Assembly (NCBI RefSeq): GCF_029537375.1
Contig: NZ_CP120679.1
Coordinates: forward strand, 866,001-930,000
Length of the DNA: 64,000 bases
Reading direction: 5' to 3'
Source of the DNA: Bacillus sp. HSf4
GTDB taxonomy: Bacteria; Bacillota; Bacilli; Bacillales; Bacillaceae
The notes below the pieces were generated by a model, which worked only from the letters and a program-made list of their open reading frames with translations, was not told the origin of the DNA and did no database searches. Shown here piece by piece: positions 16,453-25,500 of the stretch. The position numbers and the translations under genes are program-made. The stretch's first letter is position 1; each line of letters opens with the position of its first letter.

Positions 16453-17513
16453 CGCTTCATTTCGGCCTGATCGGCTGCGGCTACATGTCCAGAAAACATC
16501 TGCGCGCCCTCAATCTGTGCGACGGGGCGGAACTATCGGCAGTCAGTGATGTACAAAACGAAAGAATGGCGGAAGCGGCTGAATACTATGCAGCGATGGG
16601 CAGCACGAAACGAAACATCGCGCGCTATGAACAATATCACGATTTGCTTGCTGATGAGAACGTCGAAGCCGTGATCATTGCCGCCGTTTCCGGACTTCAT
16701 GCGGAAATGGCGAAAAAGTCTTTGCTGGCGGGAAAGCATGTTGTCTTGGAAAAACCAATGACACTGTCTTTGAAAGATGCCGACGACATCATTGAGCTGG
16801 CGGAGCGGAAAAGTCTGAAGCTTATGGTCTGCCATCAAATGCGCCACCGGCCGATCATGAGAAAAATAAAAGACACGATCGAACAAGGCAAATTGGGAAA
16901 GCCATACTTAGGCGCCGTTTCGCTTCGCTTGAACCGCTCTCCTGCGTATTATGAGGCGGCCGCATGGCGGGGAAGCTGGGAAAAGGACGGTGGTATGCTT
17001 GTCAACCAGGGCATACATTTGATCGATCTTTTGCAATGGTTTTTAGGCGATGTAAAAAGCGTATACGGTGATATGCTGACCGTTTCACCCGCAAAGGAAA
17101 CGGAAGATGTGGCCCTTGGCGTCCTGACTTTTGGCAATCAGGCAAAGGGGGTTATCGAAGCCAATATTGTCACACAGCCAAACAATCTGGGGAGTTCGCT
17201 TTCGATCTTTGCGGAAAACGGAGCGATTTCATTGGAGGGACCATCTTTAAACAAGATCAACCGCTGGTTTATCGCCGGGAAAGAGAAGGATAGGAAAGAA
17301 GCGGAAAAGCTGATTGATCAAGAGGGCGAGCAAACCGCCATGTACCAAAATTTCATCAGCGCCGTGCAATCAGATGAACCGCTTTTGATTGACGGATATG
17401 AAGGAAAAAAAGCGTTGCAAACCATTTTTGGCATCTATCAATCTGCACTGTCCAAAAGAGTCGTCGAACTGCCGCTTCCATCATTTCAAACGGCTGACAT
17501 GAACAAGAAATAG
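16449..17513 (+). CDS. Gfo/Idh/MocA family NAD-dependent oxidoreductase (WbpB-like)
   Basis: 354 residues from the GTG at 16449: AGGAGG (16434-16439) is 9 bases upstream and the GTGA overlaps the aminotransferase stop, so the two are translationally coupled. The open frame extends further upstream but only as a shadow inside the aminotransferase gene. The N-terminal Rossmann motif is GLIGCGYMSRKHLRAL; the family EKP motif is in VVLEKPMTLSLKDADD (about residue 100); GGMLVNQGIHLIDLLQWFLG (about 180) is the C-terminal domain signature with the likely catalytic His. WbpB oxidises the C3 hydroxyl of UDP-GlcNAc-uronic acid for the aminotransferase. Assigned by family and coupling; the exact substrate is inferred. 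Confidence 0.82.
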   Translation: MTLHFGLIGCGYMSRKHLRALNLCDGAELSAVSDVQNERMAEAAEYYAAMGSTKRNIARYEQYHDLLADENVEAVIIAAVSGLHAEMAKKSLLAGKHVVLEKPMTLSLKDADDIIELAERKSLKLMVCHQMRHRPIMRKIKDTIEQGKLGKPYLGAVSLRLNRSPAYYEAAAWRGSWEKDGGMLVNQGIHLIDLLQWFLGDVKSVYGDMLTVSPAKETEDVALGVLTFGNQAKGVIEANIVTQPNNLGSSLSIFAENGAISLEGPSLNKINRWFIAGKEKDRKEAEKLIDQEGEQTAMYQNFISAVQSDEPLLIDGYEGKKALQTIFGIYQSALSKRVVELPLPSFQTADMNKK

Positions 17514-17599
17514 GTTTGTGAAATAGTAAATCGTCCCTTTCAAAAAAAGATATGAATCATATTTTATTAAAGGTATGTATAGAAGGGGCGGTTTTATAA

Positions 17600-18895
17600 A
17601 TGAAGGATCAGGAAAGTCAAAACAAAACGATAGCAGTCATAGGCCTAGGGTTTGTCGGCCTGCCCTTGGCGATGTTGTTAATCGCAAAAGGAATGCCGGT
17701 CATCGGCGTTGATTTGGACGAAGAAAAAATCGATTGTTTAAAAAGGGGAAAAAGCTATATATCCGATATTAAAGGCGAAACGGTGCAAAGCGGCATAGAG
17801 TCCGGCTTATTTCGCCCTGTTGCGGATTATCGGATGATCAAAGAAGCCGGCGCGGTCATCATTTGCGTGCCGACACCGCTCGATGATCAGTCCGGACCCG
17901 ACTTGGCTTATGTGGAAAAAGCGGCGCAATCGATCGCAGAACACTTGCAAAAAGGCCAGCTCGTCGTCTTGGAAAGCTCGACATATCCCGGCACGACAAG
18001 AGACATCGTCAAACCGATTTTAGAGCGGAGCGGTCTGACTTGCGGAAGAGACTTTTATTTGGCCTATTCGCCTGAGCGGGTCGATCCAGGCAATCAATTC
18101 CCGATCGAAGTCGTTCCGAAAGTGGTCGGAGGAACGACGGCTCAATGTCTTGACCGCATCTATCGATTATACAGCGGGATTTACCAAGAGGTCGTGCCGG
18201 TGACATCTCCGGAAACTGCCGAGCTGACAAAACTGCTGGAAAATACGTATCGATTTATTAATATTTCATTTATTAACGAGTTCGCGATGATTTGCGACAA
18301 ACTCGGCGTCAATGTCTGGGAAGTCATCGAAGCGGCAAGCACGAAGCCTTACGGATTTTCCGCATTTTATCCCGGACCGGGCATCGGCGGCCACTGCATA
18401 CCAGTTGACCCTTTATATTTGCAGTTTATGATTAAAAAAATCGGCCTCTCAAGCGAATTTATCCAGCTGTCGGAGGCGACGAACGATCGAATCGTCCGCT
18501 ATATTGCCGAGCGCTCATTGCAATTGGCGGGCAAGGATAAAGCGACGGAGGCGAATATATTCATCTACGGTGTGACATATAAACGGAATGTGGCCGATAT
18601 GCGCGAATCGAAATCGCTCGATATCATCGAGAAGCTGATCGGCATGGGGGCCGCTGTTTCCTATCACGATCCGTACGTGCCGGAGCTTGATCTTCACGGT
18701 CAAAAGCTTTCCAGCAAACCGATCAATTCCGAGACTTTGAAACAATATGACTGTGTCGTCGTGTTAACAGACCATGCCGAACTTCCGAAAGATTTGTTCT
18801 TAGAACATGCAAAAGTCGTCTTTGATACGAGGGGCGTTTTAAGAGACGACTCTGGGAAAGCTAAAGTCGTCCAGCTTGGAAATGGTCTTTCGTAG
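17600..18895 (+). CDS. UDP-N-acetylhexosamine 6-dehydrogenase (WbpA/WecC type)
   Basis: 431 residues. The NAD site is VIGLGFVGLPLA at the N-terminus; FLAYSPERVDPGN (about 155) and PGPGIGGHCIPVDPLYL (about 255) with the catalytic cysteine follow. HCIPVDP is the form typical of UDP-GlcNAc and UDP-ManNAc dehydrogenases, rather than the GGSCFPKD form of UDP-glucose dehydrogenases. The enzyme oxidises C6 to a uronic acid in two NAD-dependent steps. An AAGGGGCG site precedes the ATG. An 86-bp gap separates it from the Gfo/Idh gene; CATATTTTA (17558-17566) there fits a sigma-K -10 box but lacks the -35 AC. It probably performs the first step of the predicted diacetamido-uronate pathway. Confidence 0.85.
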   Translation: MKDQESQNKTIAVIGLGFVGLPLAMLLIAKGMPVIGVDLDEEKIDCLKRGKSYISDIKGETVQSGIESGLFRPVADYRMIKEAGAVIICVPTPLDDQSGPDLAYVEKAAQSIAEHLQKGQLVVLESSTYPGTTRDIVKPILERSGLTCGRDFYLAYSPERVDPGNQFPIEVVPKVVGGTTAQCLDRIYRLYSGIYQEVVPVTSPETAELTKLLENTYRFINISFINEFAMICDKLGVNVWEVIEAASTKPYGFSAFYPGPGIGGHCIPVDPLYLQFMIKKIGLSSEFIQLSEATNDRIVRYIAERSLQLAGKDKATEANIFIYGVTYKRNVADMRESKSLDIIEKLIGMGAAVSYHDPYVPELDLHGQKLSSKPINSETLKQYDCVVVLTDHAELPKDLFLEHAKVVFDTRGVLRDDSGKAKVVQLGNGLS

Positions 18896-19281
18896 CTGTG
18901 TTATCGGTCATCACAATGCGGATGAAACATAGAGGGTAAATCATTAAGAACAGATTGAAAGACCACCAGACCGGATCGAAATCCCCTCTGAACGCCCAAA
19001 AAGCGATGGCTTGCAGTCCGGAACAGAACGTTAACACAAGAGAAATGAGAGCGGCGTTTTTCCATAGCGGCCGCTTTTTTTTTATGCAAATATAAGCTGA
19101 TCAGGCCGCTGATTGAAATCAAAATATCAAGCGGCAAAAACGACCAATTCCAAGCGACGATGACCGGATTGTGATAATCCTTGAAGGCCGCCTCTTCCGG
19201 AATGAGGTGAAAAAGTGTAACAAACCAGTATAAAATAAAGCCGATATCTGTAATAAGCATTAGTGGTTTTACATATTTCAC
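18861..19281 (-). pseudogene. yvaD: YvaD-like membrane protein gene with a frameshift in a 9-base homopolymer
   Basis: The reading frame starts at GTG 19281 (GGAGGA 6 bases upstream) and encodes hydrophobic segments (LMLITDIGFILYWFVTLFHL, LPLDILISISGLISLYL). At the nine-T run 19075-19083 (nine A on the coding strand) it leaves the hydrophobic frame and continues as nonsense. With eight A, the frame would continue KKRPLWKNAALISLVLTFC, then WAFRGDFDPVWWSFNLFLMI, a clear membrane-protein C-terminus of about 139 residues in total ending at 18861, which overlaps the end of the convergent dehydrogenase gene. Either a real inactivating or phase-variable slip or a sequencing error. As in B. subtilis it sits with yvaE and yvaF; function unknown. 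Confidence 0.75.
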
Positions 19282-19297
19282 AGTTTTTCCTCCAGCT

Positions 19298-19627
19298 TCA
19301 ATTAATTGGCCGATGCTCTGCAACATTTAAAGCGACGACTCCTGTGATAATCAGAATGATCGAAATCACTTTGAGGAGACTGATACTCTCACCAAAATAA
19401 AGAAACCCCATAACGGAAATGAAGACGATTCCCAATCCGGACCAAACCGCATAGGCGACCGCGATGTCCATTGTTTTCAAGGTAAGCGTTAAAAACACCA
19501 GGCTCGCAGCATAAAAAACAAGCAGCAGAATGCTCGGAATAATCTTTGAAAAACCGTTTGAAAGCTTCATGCTGATTGTACCCGCCGTTTCAAAAAGGAT
19601 TGCCAAACATAAGTAAAGCCAATGCAT
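19298..19627 (-). CDS. yvaE: SMR-family small multidrug efflux protein YvaE
   Basis: 109 residues, four transmembrane helices, with the membrane-embedded glutamate in LAILFETAGTISMKLS (residue 13) that couples proton and cation exchange in SMR transporters. The start follows AGGGGGA. It lies between the TetR gene upstream (12 bp) and the broken yvaD downstream, so these form one operon. SMR proteins export small cationic or guanidinium-like compounds as dimers. Confidence 0.85.
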   Translation of the reverse strand: MHWLYLCLAILFETAGTISMKLSNGFSKIIPSILLLVFYAASLVFLTLTLKTMDIAVAYAVWSGLGIVFISVMGFLYFGESISLLKVISIILIITGVVALNVAEHRPIN

Positions 19628-19639
19628 AGCTGTTTCCCC

Positions 19640-20200
19640 CTATTTTTGTTTCGCACTGATGCCGTGGATCAGAATATCGACGGCTGATGTCAAAATTTCT
19701 CCCATTGTAAACCGGTTTTTCAGAGAAGAAGAGGGATCATAAATCTGACTCAGACTCCCTGTGTACATTTGAATGAATAGCGGCAAATGGATCTCTTTAA
19801 TCATTCCTTGCGAGATCCCTTGTTTGAACAGATCTTCAACAACAGACCAATCCTCCTTTAAAAACACATCAAGTTTCAGCCATTGTTCATAATGGAATTT
19901 TTTCAATTCCGTCAATAAGCGAATATCCATTAACTCAAAATCAGCCGGTACGGAAATCAAGATTTGTTCGATTTTTTCGATTACCCCGAGCTGTTCATTA
20001 GCCGTGATGGCTTTCTCCTTTTCTTTAATTTGCTGGATTACATGATCGATCACTTGCTCAACAAGGTTGTCTTTTGAAGAGAAACATTCATAAATCGTGC
20101 GTTTACTGACGGATAATTGTTTTGCTAAATCGCTCATCGTAAAGGTAAACCCTTTTTGCTGAATCAGTTGAATTGTTTCTTGAATCATCCGTTCTTTCAA
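19640..20200 (-). CDS. yvaF: TetR-family transcriptional regulator YvaF
   Basis: 186 residues from TTG 20200, chosen because AAGGAGG (complement of 20209-20215) is 8 bases upstream; an upstream-extended frame exists but lacks support. The TetR helix-turn-helix is at about residues 20-50 (FTMSDLAKQLSVSKRTIYECFSSKD). The C-terminal ligand domain is unassigned. As first gene of yvaF-yvaE-yvaD it probably represses its own operon through the inverted repeats just upstream. Confidence 0.82.
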   Translation of the reverse strand: MKERMIQETIQLIQQKGFTFTMSDLAKQLSVSKRTIYECFSSKDNLVEQVIDHVIQQIKEKEKAITANEQLGVIEKIEQILISVPADFELMDIRLLTELKKFHYEQWLKLDVFLKEDWSVVEDLFKQGISQGMIKEIHLPLFIQMYTGSLSQIYDPSSSLKNRFTMGEILTSAVDILIHGISAKQK

Positions 20201-20236
20201 TCCTGCTTCCTCCTTTTTGGTACTTAGGGAAACATT

Positions 20237-20260
20237 TTGGTACCAATGGTATTGTATACC
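20237..20260. promoter_or_regulatory. Tandem palindromes, possible YvaF operator
   Basis: TTGGTACCAA (20237-20246) and GGTATTGTATACC (20248-20260) are adjacent perfect inverted repeats 37-60 bp upstream of the yvaF start, the usual place for TetR-family autorepression. Confidence 0.5.
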
Positions 20261-20356
20261 GAAATCAAACATATGTAAACTTCTTCACACTCACGCCCAA
20301 ATCAACCTGAGAATACAATGTGATTAAACAGGACGAAAAGGGTGAGGACCGTGTGG

Positions 20357-21268
20357 ATGGGAATTCTGTTGATCATGTTGGGGCTGGGGCTCAGCATTTT
20401 CGCCGCCAGTTTGATTGTCAGTTATTTGTTTGTACTGCCGCACAGGAGCAGTTATGAAGAAACTTTCTTTAGCGGTGTCAAAAATGGGGAAATCATTGAT
20501 GATGTCTTCGATTCACATCAAAAAGAGGAGCTGTTTTTGACGTCTAAGGACGGCTGTCAGCTGCATGCGATGCTTTTTCCTGTTCCAAAAAGCAGGAAAG
20601 CCGTCATGATCGCCCATGGCATCAAATGGTCGCTGTTTGGCGGCTACAAATATGTCGAACTGTTTCAGTCGCTCGGCTACCACGTTCTCCTGTGCGACAG
20701 CAGAGCCCACGGCTTAAGCGGAGGATCGCACGTTTCCTACGGATTTTTTGAGAAGCACGATTTGGCAATGTGGGCGGATGAGCTTGAACAAAAGTTCGGC
20801 AAAGACCTTTATATCGGCGTCCTCGGCGAATCGCTGGGAGCGGCGGCTGCCGTTGAATTGATGAAACAAGACAGGAGAATCAAGTTCTGTATTGCCGATT
20901 CTTGTTTCAGCGATTTAACCGAACTATGCCGGTTCCAGCTGAAAGCGGCTGTCAAATGGGCTGTTCCGTTTCTGATTCCATTGACAAGCCGTCTGATCAA
21001 ACAGCGCTACGGCTGGAGCCTTTCTGATATTTCACCTGTCAAAAACCTTGAAGAGACAGAGACGCCGCTTTTTATTATTCACGGGACAAATGATCAGCTT
21101 GTCCCGCTGCAAATGGCTAAAAGCCTGTATGAACGCAAAAAAGGAATCAAAAAGCTCTATGTCATTGAAGGAGCCGGACATGTCGGCGGGTTCAGCCAAA
21201 ATCCGGAGGCGTATTTTAACAACATAAGAGACTTTTTGCTGAAAGTTGAGCCGGTCCACTCTGTTTAA
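20357..21268 (+). CDS. Alpha/beta hydrolase with N-terminal membrane anchor
   Basis: 303 residues from the ATG at 20357, about 9 bases after GGTGAGG; GTG starts at 20342 or 20351 are also possible. The first 25 residues are hydrophobic (MGILLIMLGLGLSIFAASL), a signal anchor. The hydrolase fold follows: HG of the oxyanion region in VMIAHGIKW, the nucleophile elbow GESLGA (about residue 155), acid in HGTNDQLVPL, and histidine in GAGHVGG. The family includes B. subtilis YqkD-like proteins of unknown substrate. Its end overlaps by 4 bases the end of the convergent HxlR regulator gene. Confidence 0.75.
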   Translation: MGILLIMLGLGLSIFAASLIVSYLFVLPHRSSYEETFFSGVKNGEIIDDVFDSHQKEELFLTSKDGCQLHAMLFPVPKSRKAVMIAHGIKWSLFGGYKYVELFQSLGYHVLLCDSRAHGLSGGSHVSYGFFEKHDLAMWADELEQKFGKDLYIGVLGESLGAAAAVELMKQDRRIKFCIADSCFSDLTELCRFQLKAAVKWAVPFLIPLTSRLIKQRYGWSLSDISPVKNLEETETPLFIIHGTNDQLVPLQMAKSLYERKKGIKKLYVIEGAGHVGGFSQNPEAYFNNIRDFLLKVEPVHSV

Positions 21269-21645
21269 AGCTTTTCAGCCGCCGCCGATCTAGTGCGCGC
21301 CTCATCGATCTTAGCGGCATATGACAATCCCCAGTTCATCATTTGATGAATGATCGGGATCAGGGTCTTGCCGAATTCTGTTAAACGATACTCGACTTTC
21401 GGCGGAACCTGTTTATACACTTCGCGATGAACGATTCCGTCGCGCTCCAGTTCGCGAAGCTGCAGGGTCAGCATCCGCTGCGTTATACCGGGCATCAAAC
21501 GCCGCAGTTCATTAAATCGCTTTTTTTCATCGATCAAATGAAATAAAATCACGCTTTTCCATTTGCCGCCGATAATATCAATCGTCGCTTCCACCGGACA
21601 CGAATAGCCTCCCGCTGTTTCGCATGCTCCCGGATATTTTTTCAT
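21265..21645 (-). CDS. HxlR/DUF24-family regulator, HypR-like
   Basis: 126 residues, AAGGAG before the ATG. The winged helix shows the family pattern CPVEATIDIIGGKWK and ITQRMLTLQLRELERDGIV. In B. subtilis HypR senses hypochlorite and disulfide stress through an N-terminal cysteine and activates hypO (yfkO). Here the regulator is divergent from a yfkO-like nitroreductase gene, which supports a HypR-type partner. The conserved N-terminal cysteine is present (Cys16; also Cys8), but the position where I recall HypR having its second cysteine reads RRLMPGI with Met. The name is therefore not assigned with certainty. Confidence 0.75.
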   Translation of the reverse strand: MKKYPGACETAGGYSCPVEATIDIIGGKWKSVILFHLIDEKKRFNELRRLMPGITQRMLTLQLRELERDGIVHREVYKQVPPKVEYRLTEFGKTLIPIIHQMMNWGLSYAAKIDEARTRSAAAEKL

Positions 21646-21776
21646 TTTTCTCTCTCCTTAGTATAAAAAATGATACTATACCACAAAAATGTGCGTACTT
21701 TCTTATTCTCATTATAATCATTAGAATGGAATTGAAAAAGGAAAATACACTAAAGAGCAAAAGGAGAGAAACCATC

Positions 21777-22460
21777 ATGGCAGATCAATCCAAAAAACAA
21801 GATATACTTGCTGCATATCAATTTAGACATGCCGCGAAAGAATTTGACCCGAATCAAAAGATTTCAGACGAAGATTTTCATTTTATTTTAGAAACGGGCA
21901 GATTGTCACCGAGTTCATTCGGTCTTGAGCCGTGGAAATTTCTTGTCATTCAAAACGAAGAATTGCGCGAAAAGCTGCGTGCAGTCTCATGGGGAGCACA
22001 GGGGCAGCTTCCGACAGCGAGCCATTTCGTATTGCTGCTCGGCCGTACCGCTCAGGAAATGAAGTATGATTCCGACTATATTGAAGAGCATCTGGACAAT
22101 GTCAAAAAAATGCCGCCTGAAATTAAGGAAAACATGATTAAAAAGGGCGGTGTATTGAGTAAATTTCAAGAATCCGATTTTCATTTGCTTGAAAGCGATC
22201 GGGCGATGTTTGACTGGGTCTCTAAGCAAACTTATATCGCGCTCGGCAATATGATGACGGCGGCAGCGATGATCGGCATCGACTCCTGCCCGATCGAAGG
22301 CTTCGATTATGACCAAGTCCACGACATCTTGGAAAAAGAAGGGCTGCTTGAAGATGGAAAATTTGACGTTTCCGTCATGGTCGCCTTCGGATACCGCGTC
22401 AAAGAGCCGCGTCCGAAAACAAGACAGGAGCTTGATCAAGTCGTTAAATGGGTAAACTAA
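21777..22460 (+). CDS. yfkO: NAD(P)H-flavin nitroreductase YfkO/HypO
   Basis: 227 residues from ATG 21777, preceded by AAGGAGA; an open frame extends to 21624 but without a ribosome binding site. Typical FMN-binding nitroreductase features: YQFRHAAKEF (Arg-His for FMN), GRLSPSSFGLEPWKF (about 45-60), and C-terminal AFGYRVKEPRPKTR. In B. subtilis HypO reduces electrophiles and protects against hypochlorite. Placed next to yfkN as in B. subtilis, and divergent from its likely regulator. Confidence 0.88.
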   Translation: MADQSKKQDILAAYQFRHAAKEFDPNQKISDEDFHFILETGRLSPSSFGLEPWKFLVIQNEELREKLRAVSWGAQGQLPTASHFVLLLGRTAQEMKYDSDYIEEHLDNVKKMPPEIKENMIKKGGVLSKFQESDFHLLESDRAMFDWVSKQTYIALGNMMTAAAMIGIDSCPIEGFDYDQVHDILEKEGLLEDGKFDVSVMVAFGYRVKEPRPKTRQELDQVVKWVN

Positions 22461-22462
22461 AG

Positions 22463-22500
22463 AAAAAAGCGATTCCGCCTCGGGCGGAATCGCTTTTTTT
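22463..22500. terminator. Bidirectional terminator between yfkO and yfkN
   Basis: Perfect 11-bp stem GCGATTCCGCC / GGCGGAATCGC with a TCG loop, flanked by AAAAAA and TTTTTTT, between converging genes. Confidence 0.9.
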
Positions 22501-22504
22501 ATGT

Positions 22505-25500
22505 TCACATTTGCTTGAGGCTGCGTTTTTTCCGCTGATAAAGGTAAAGGACGCCCCCGAAAGCGACCAGCAGAAAACCGAGCATCAGCCAGTTATAGAT
22601 ATTCGTCGCCGTATCAGGCAATTGTCCGTTGAACGAATCCGGTGGGGCTTGACCGTCATCATGGCCGTCTCCATCAGTGCCGGACCCGCCATTGCTGCTG
22701 TCAGGTCCTGCAGGCTTTTCGCCGCCATCTCCGCCGTCGCCCGGGGCTGCGGGAGGCGTTCCGGCATGTTTGGCATTCAACACGGTATACTCGCTGAAAT
22801 GATTCACATATCCGGCAACCGTATGCCCTTTGCTATAGCCGTTTTTCACCTTTGTGAAGCGGTTGTTTTTCCGGTCGACAAAATAAACGCTGTTTTTTTT
22901 GTCAGGCTGATCGACTTGGAAAAACAGTCCGACCGGCTCTTTAAACGTGCTGACGGCTTTTCCTTTTTGCCGAATGCTGAAGTCGTAGACGTTTGTGACA
23001 GCCTGTTTGATGTCTTTTGTGATCTTGATTGCGATCTTTGCTTCTTCGCTGGCCAGATTGACGGCCGGGAGATGCATGGCGATTTTATCGTTTTTCAATG
23101 TAATGTTTGGATCATTTGTTCTTTTCTTTACTAGATCAGTCTGTGCTTTTGTCATGCTCAGCTTGATGTTTTCTTTTTCTGTGTCAGGGAAATAGACGAT
23201 CGCCTGGTTGGCGTTTGCCGCGTATGTTTGAAACGGCTTTTCAGCAAGTGTCCAGATGCCGTCCGCCTGCTTTTCAGGCAGGAATACTTCAGTGATTCTG
23301 TTTTCGATGTTCGGCGAAACCGCATCGTACGAATCTAGCTGCTCGGTGAAAATCTCGTAATCTGTAAACCCGAGGTCTACACCGTTTTTCGCTTCTTTAA
23401 AGACGGAGTAGCCGTCACCGCCGCCGCCCATGAAATTGTTGGTTGCGACACGGTACGTTTTCTTCGGATCGAGCGGCTCAGATTCTCCTTTTTCATTGAC
23501 AAGCTTGACATCAAGGATACGCTCTCCTTCAGGCTTGCTCAATGTGAATGTAAAGGTTAAACCCGCTACATGAGGAAAAGCGCCTCCGCCTTCTTCGACC
23601 TGACTGACGCCGTGCTCGAGCGCTTCTTTAATTTGCGCTCCCGTCAAATCAGCGGCATAAAGCGTGTTGCCGAACGGCATGACGGTGAGCACTTCGCCGA
23701 GTGTAATCTCTCCTTTGTCAATGCTTGCTCTGATTCCGCCGCCATTTGTGATCGCGATATCAGCGCCGCCGGCTTGTTTCGCTTTCCTCAGCATACCGTC
23801 AGCGATGAAGTTCCCGAGGTTGGTTTCTTTTGAGCGGACATGCTCGCGCTTTCCGTCAAGCGGGACATCGGCATAGCCGACGACCTTTGTCTTTAAGTCT
23901 TCAATGGCTTCTTTAAAACGGTCGAGATCCTCTTTGGCGGCGCTGTCTTCCGCGGTATTTTCATCAATCGCGATCAAATGAGAGCTTGACTTGTCCGTTT
24001 GGATGACACCGTTGTTATCGAATGTAACATCGACTCTCCCTAAAAACTGCCCATAGTCTTTTGCTTGTGCGACGATCGTCGGCTCCTCATTTTCCACGAC
24101 TTCCAAATGATCGACGAGTGTGTGTGTATGCCCGCCGATGATCAGATCGATCCCCTTCACTTTTTTGGCGAGCTCAAGGTCGCGGTTGTGGCCGAGATGG
24201 GTGAGGGCGATGATCTTGTTGACCTTTTCTTTTTCTTTCAGTTCCTTGACCGTTTTCTCCGCTGACTGATAAGCGTCATGAAACACAATGTTCGGCCCCG
24301 GGCTTGACGTATATGACGTATCTTCCGTCGTCAGCCCGAAGACGCCGACTTGTTCCCCGTTTACATCTAGCAGAATATATGGGTAGATTCCGCTTTCTTT
24401 CTTTTCGCCCGCCTTTAAGACAGACGGCTCTTTTCGAAATTTGTTCAGTTCAGGTTCTTTTGAAACATCGACATTAGAGCTGACGATCGGAAAATCCGGC
24501 TTTTCAAACCGGTATGTGTTTTCCGGGTCAACCGCGGTTCCGTTTCCGCTGAGAAAGTCTGCGAGCACTTTCGGTCCTTTATCAAATTCATGGTTGCCAA
24601 AAGTCATGGCGTCATAGCCCATCATGTTCATCAGTTTCAAATCGGCGAGCCCGTTCCATTTTGTAAAATACAGATCGCCGGAAAAGACGTCGCCGGCATC
24701 GAGCAGCACATTGTTTTCTGTTTCACTGCGGATTTCTTTCACTTTGGCAGCGCGCCTTGCCGCTCCATCAAGGTGGGCATGCGTGTCGTTCGTGTGCATG
24801 ACTGTTAATGTCCAGTTTTCATCATCAACTGGAGGCTCTGAACCGTCAAAGTTCAGCTTATAGACGCCATATCCTTTGTTTTCGGATTCCCTGACAAAAT
24901 CGATGTCCTGCGCTTTTTCAGCAAACGGTTTGGCGAGGAGGGAAGACTCGAATGTCACGTCGGCTCCTTTAATCGGAGCGATCGACCAGTTGTTGTCTGC
25001 GGCGGGATTGACCGTTTTCTTTTCCATAATGTAGTTCATGAGTACCTGCCTGTTTTCATCTGCCGCCGCATAAACGACTTTGTCCTGAGTCAGATGCGGG
25101 AATCCGCCGCCCCCGGAGGCGCGGTAATTATTTGTGACGACAAGGAATTCCTGGTCGTCGCGGACGGGTTTTCCGTTGTAAGACAACAGTTTGACGCGGT
25201 TCGCCTGCGGATTTTTCACCCCGCCTGAGGCATTGTATTTTGCCGGTTGTGTGACATCGATCTGGTAGGTCACACCGTCAATGACATCGAAATTATACGA
25301 CCTGAAATCGGGGTTGAGGAGCGCCTGTTCACCCGATTTTGAAGGATCGATCTGATTGAACTGCCCGGCCGACATTTCGATCCAGTCCTTCACCTCGCTT
25401 CCCGTCAGTTTGACGATATAGAGCGTATTGTCGTACAAATACAAATCGCCGATGTTTTTGATCGCAAGGTTTCCTGCTTTAATATTTGTATAATAATCAG

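Noticed and set aside
22448..23134. 228-codon plus-strand ORF over the yfkN 3' end
   Set aside because: Shadow of the yfkN coding frame, contains the terminator, no ribosome binding site or recognisable domain.
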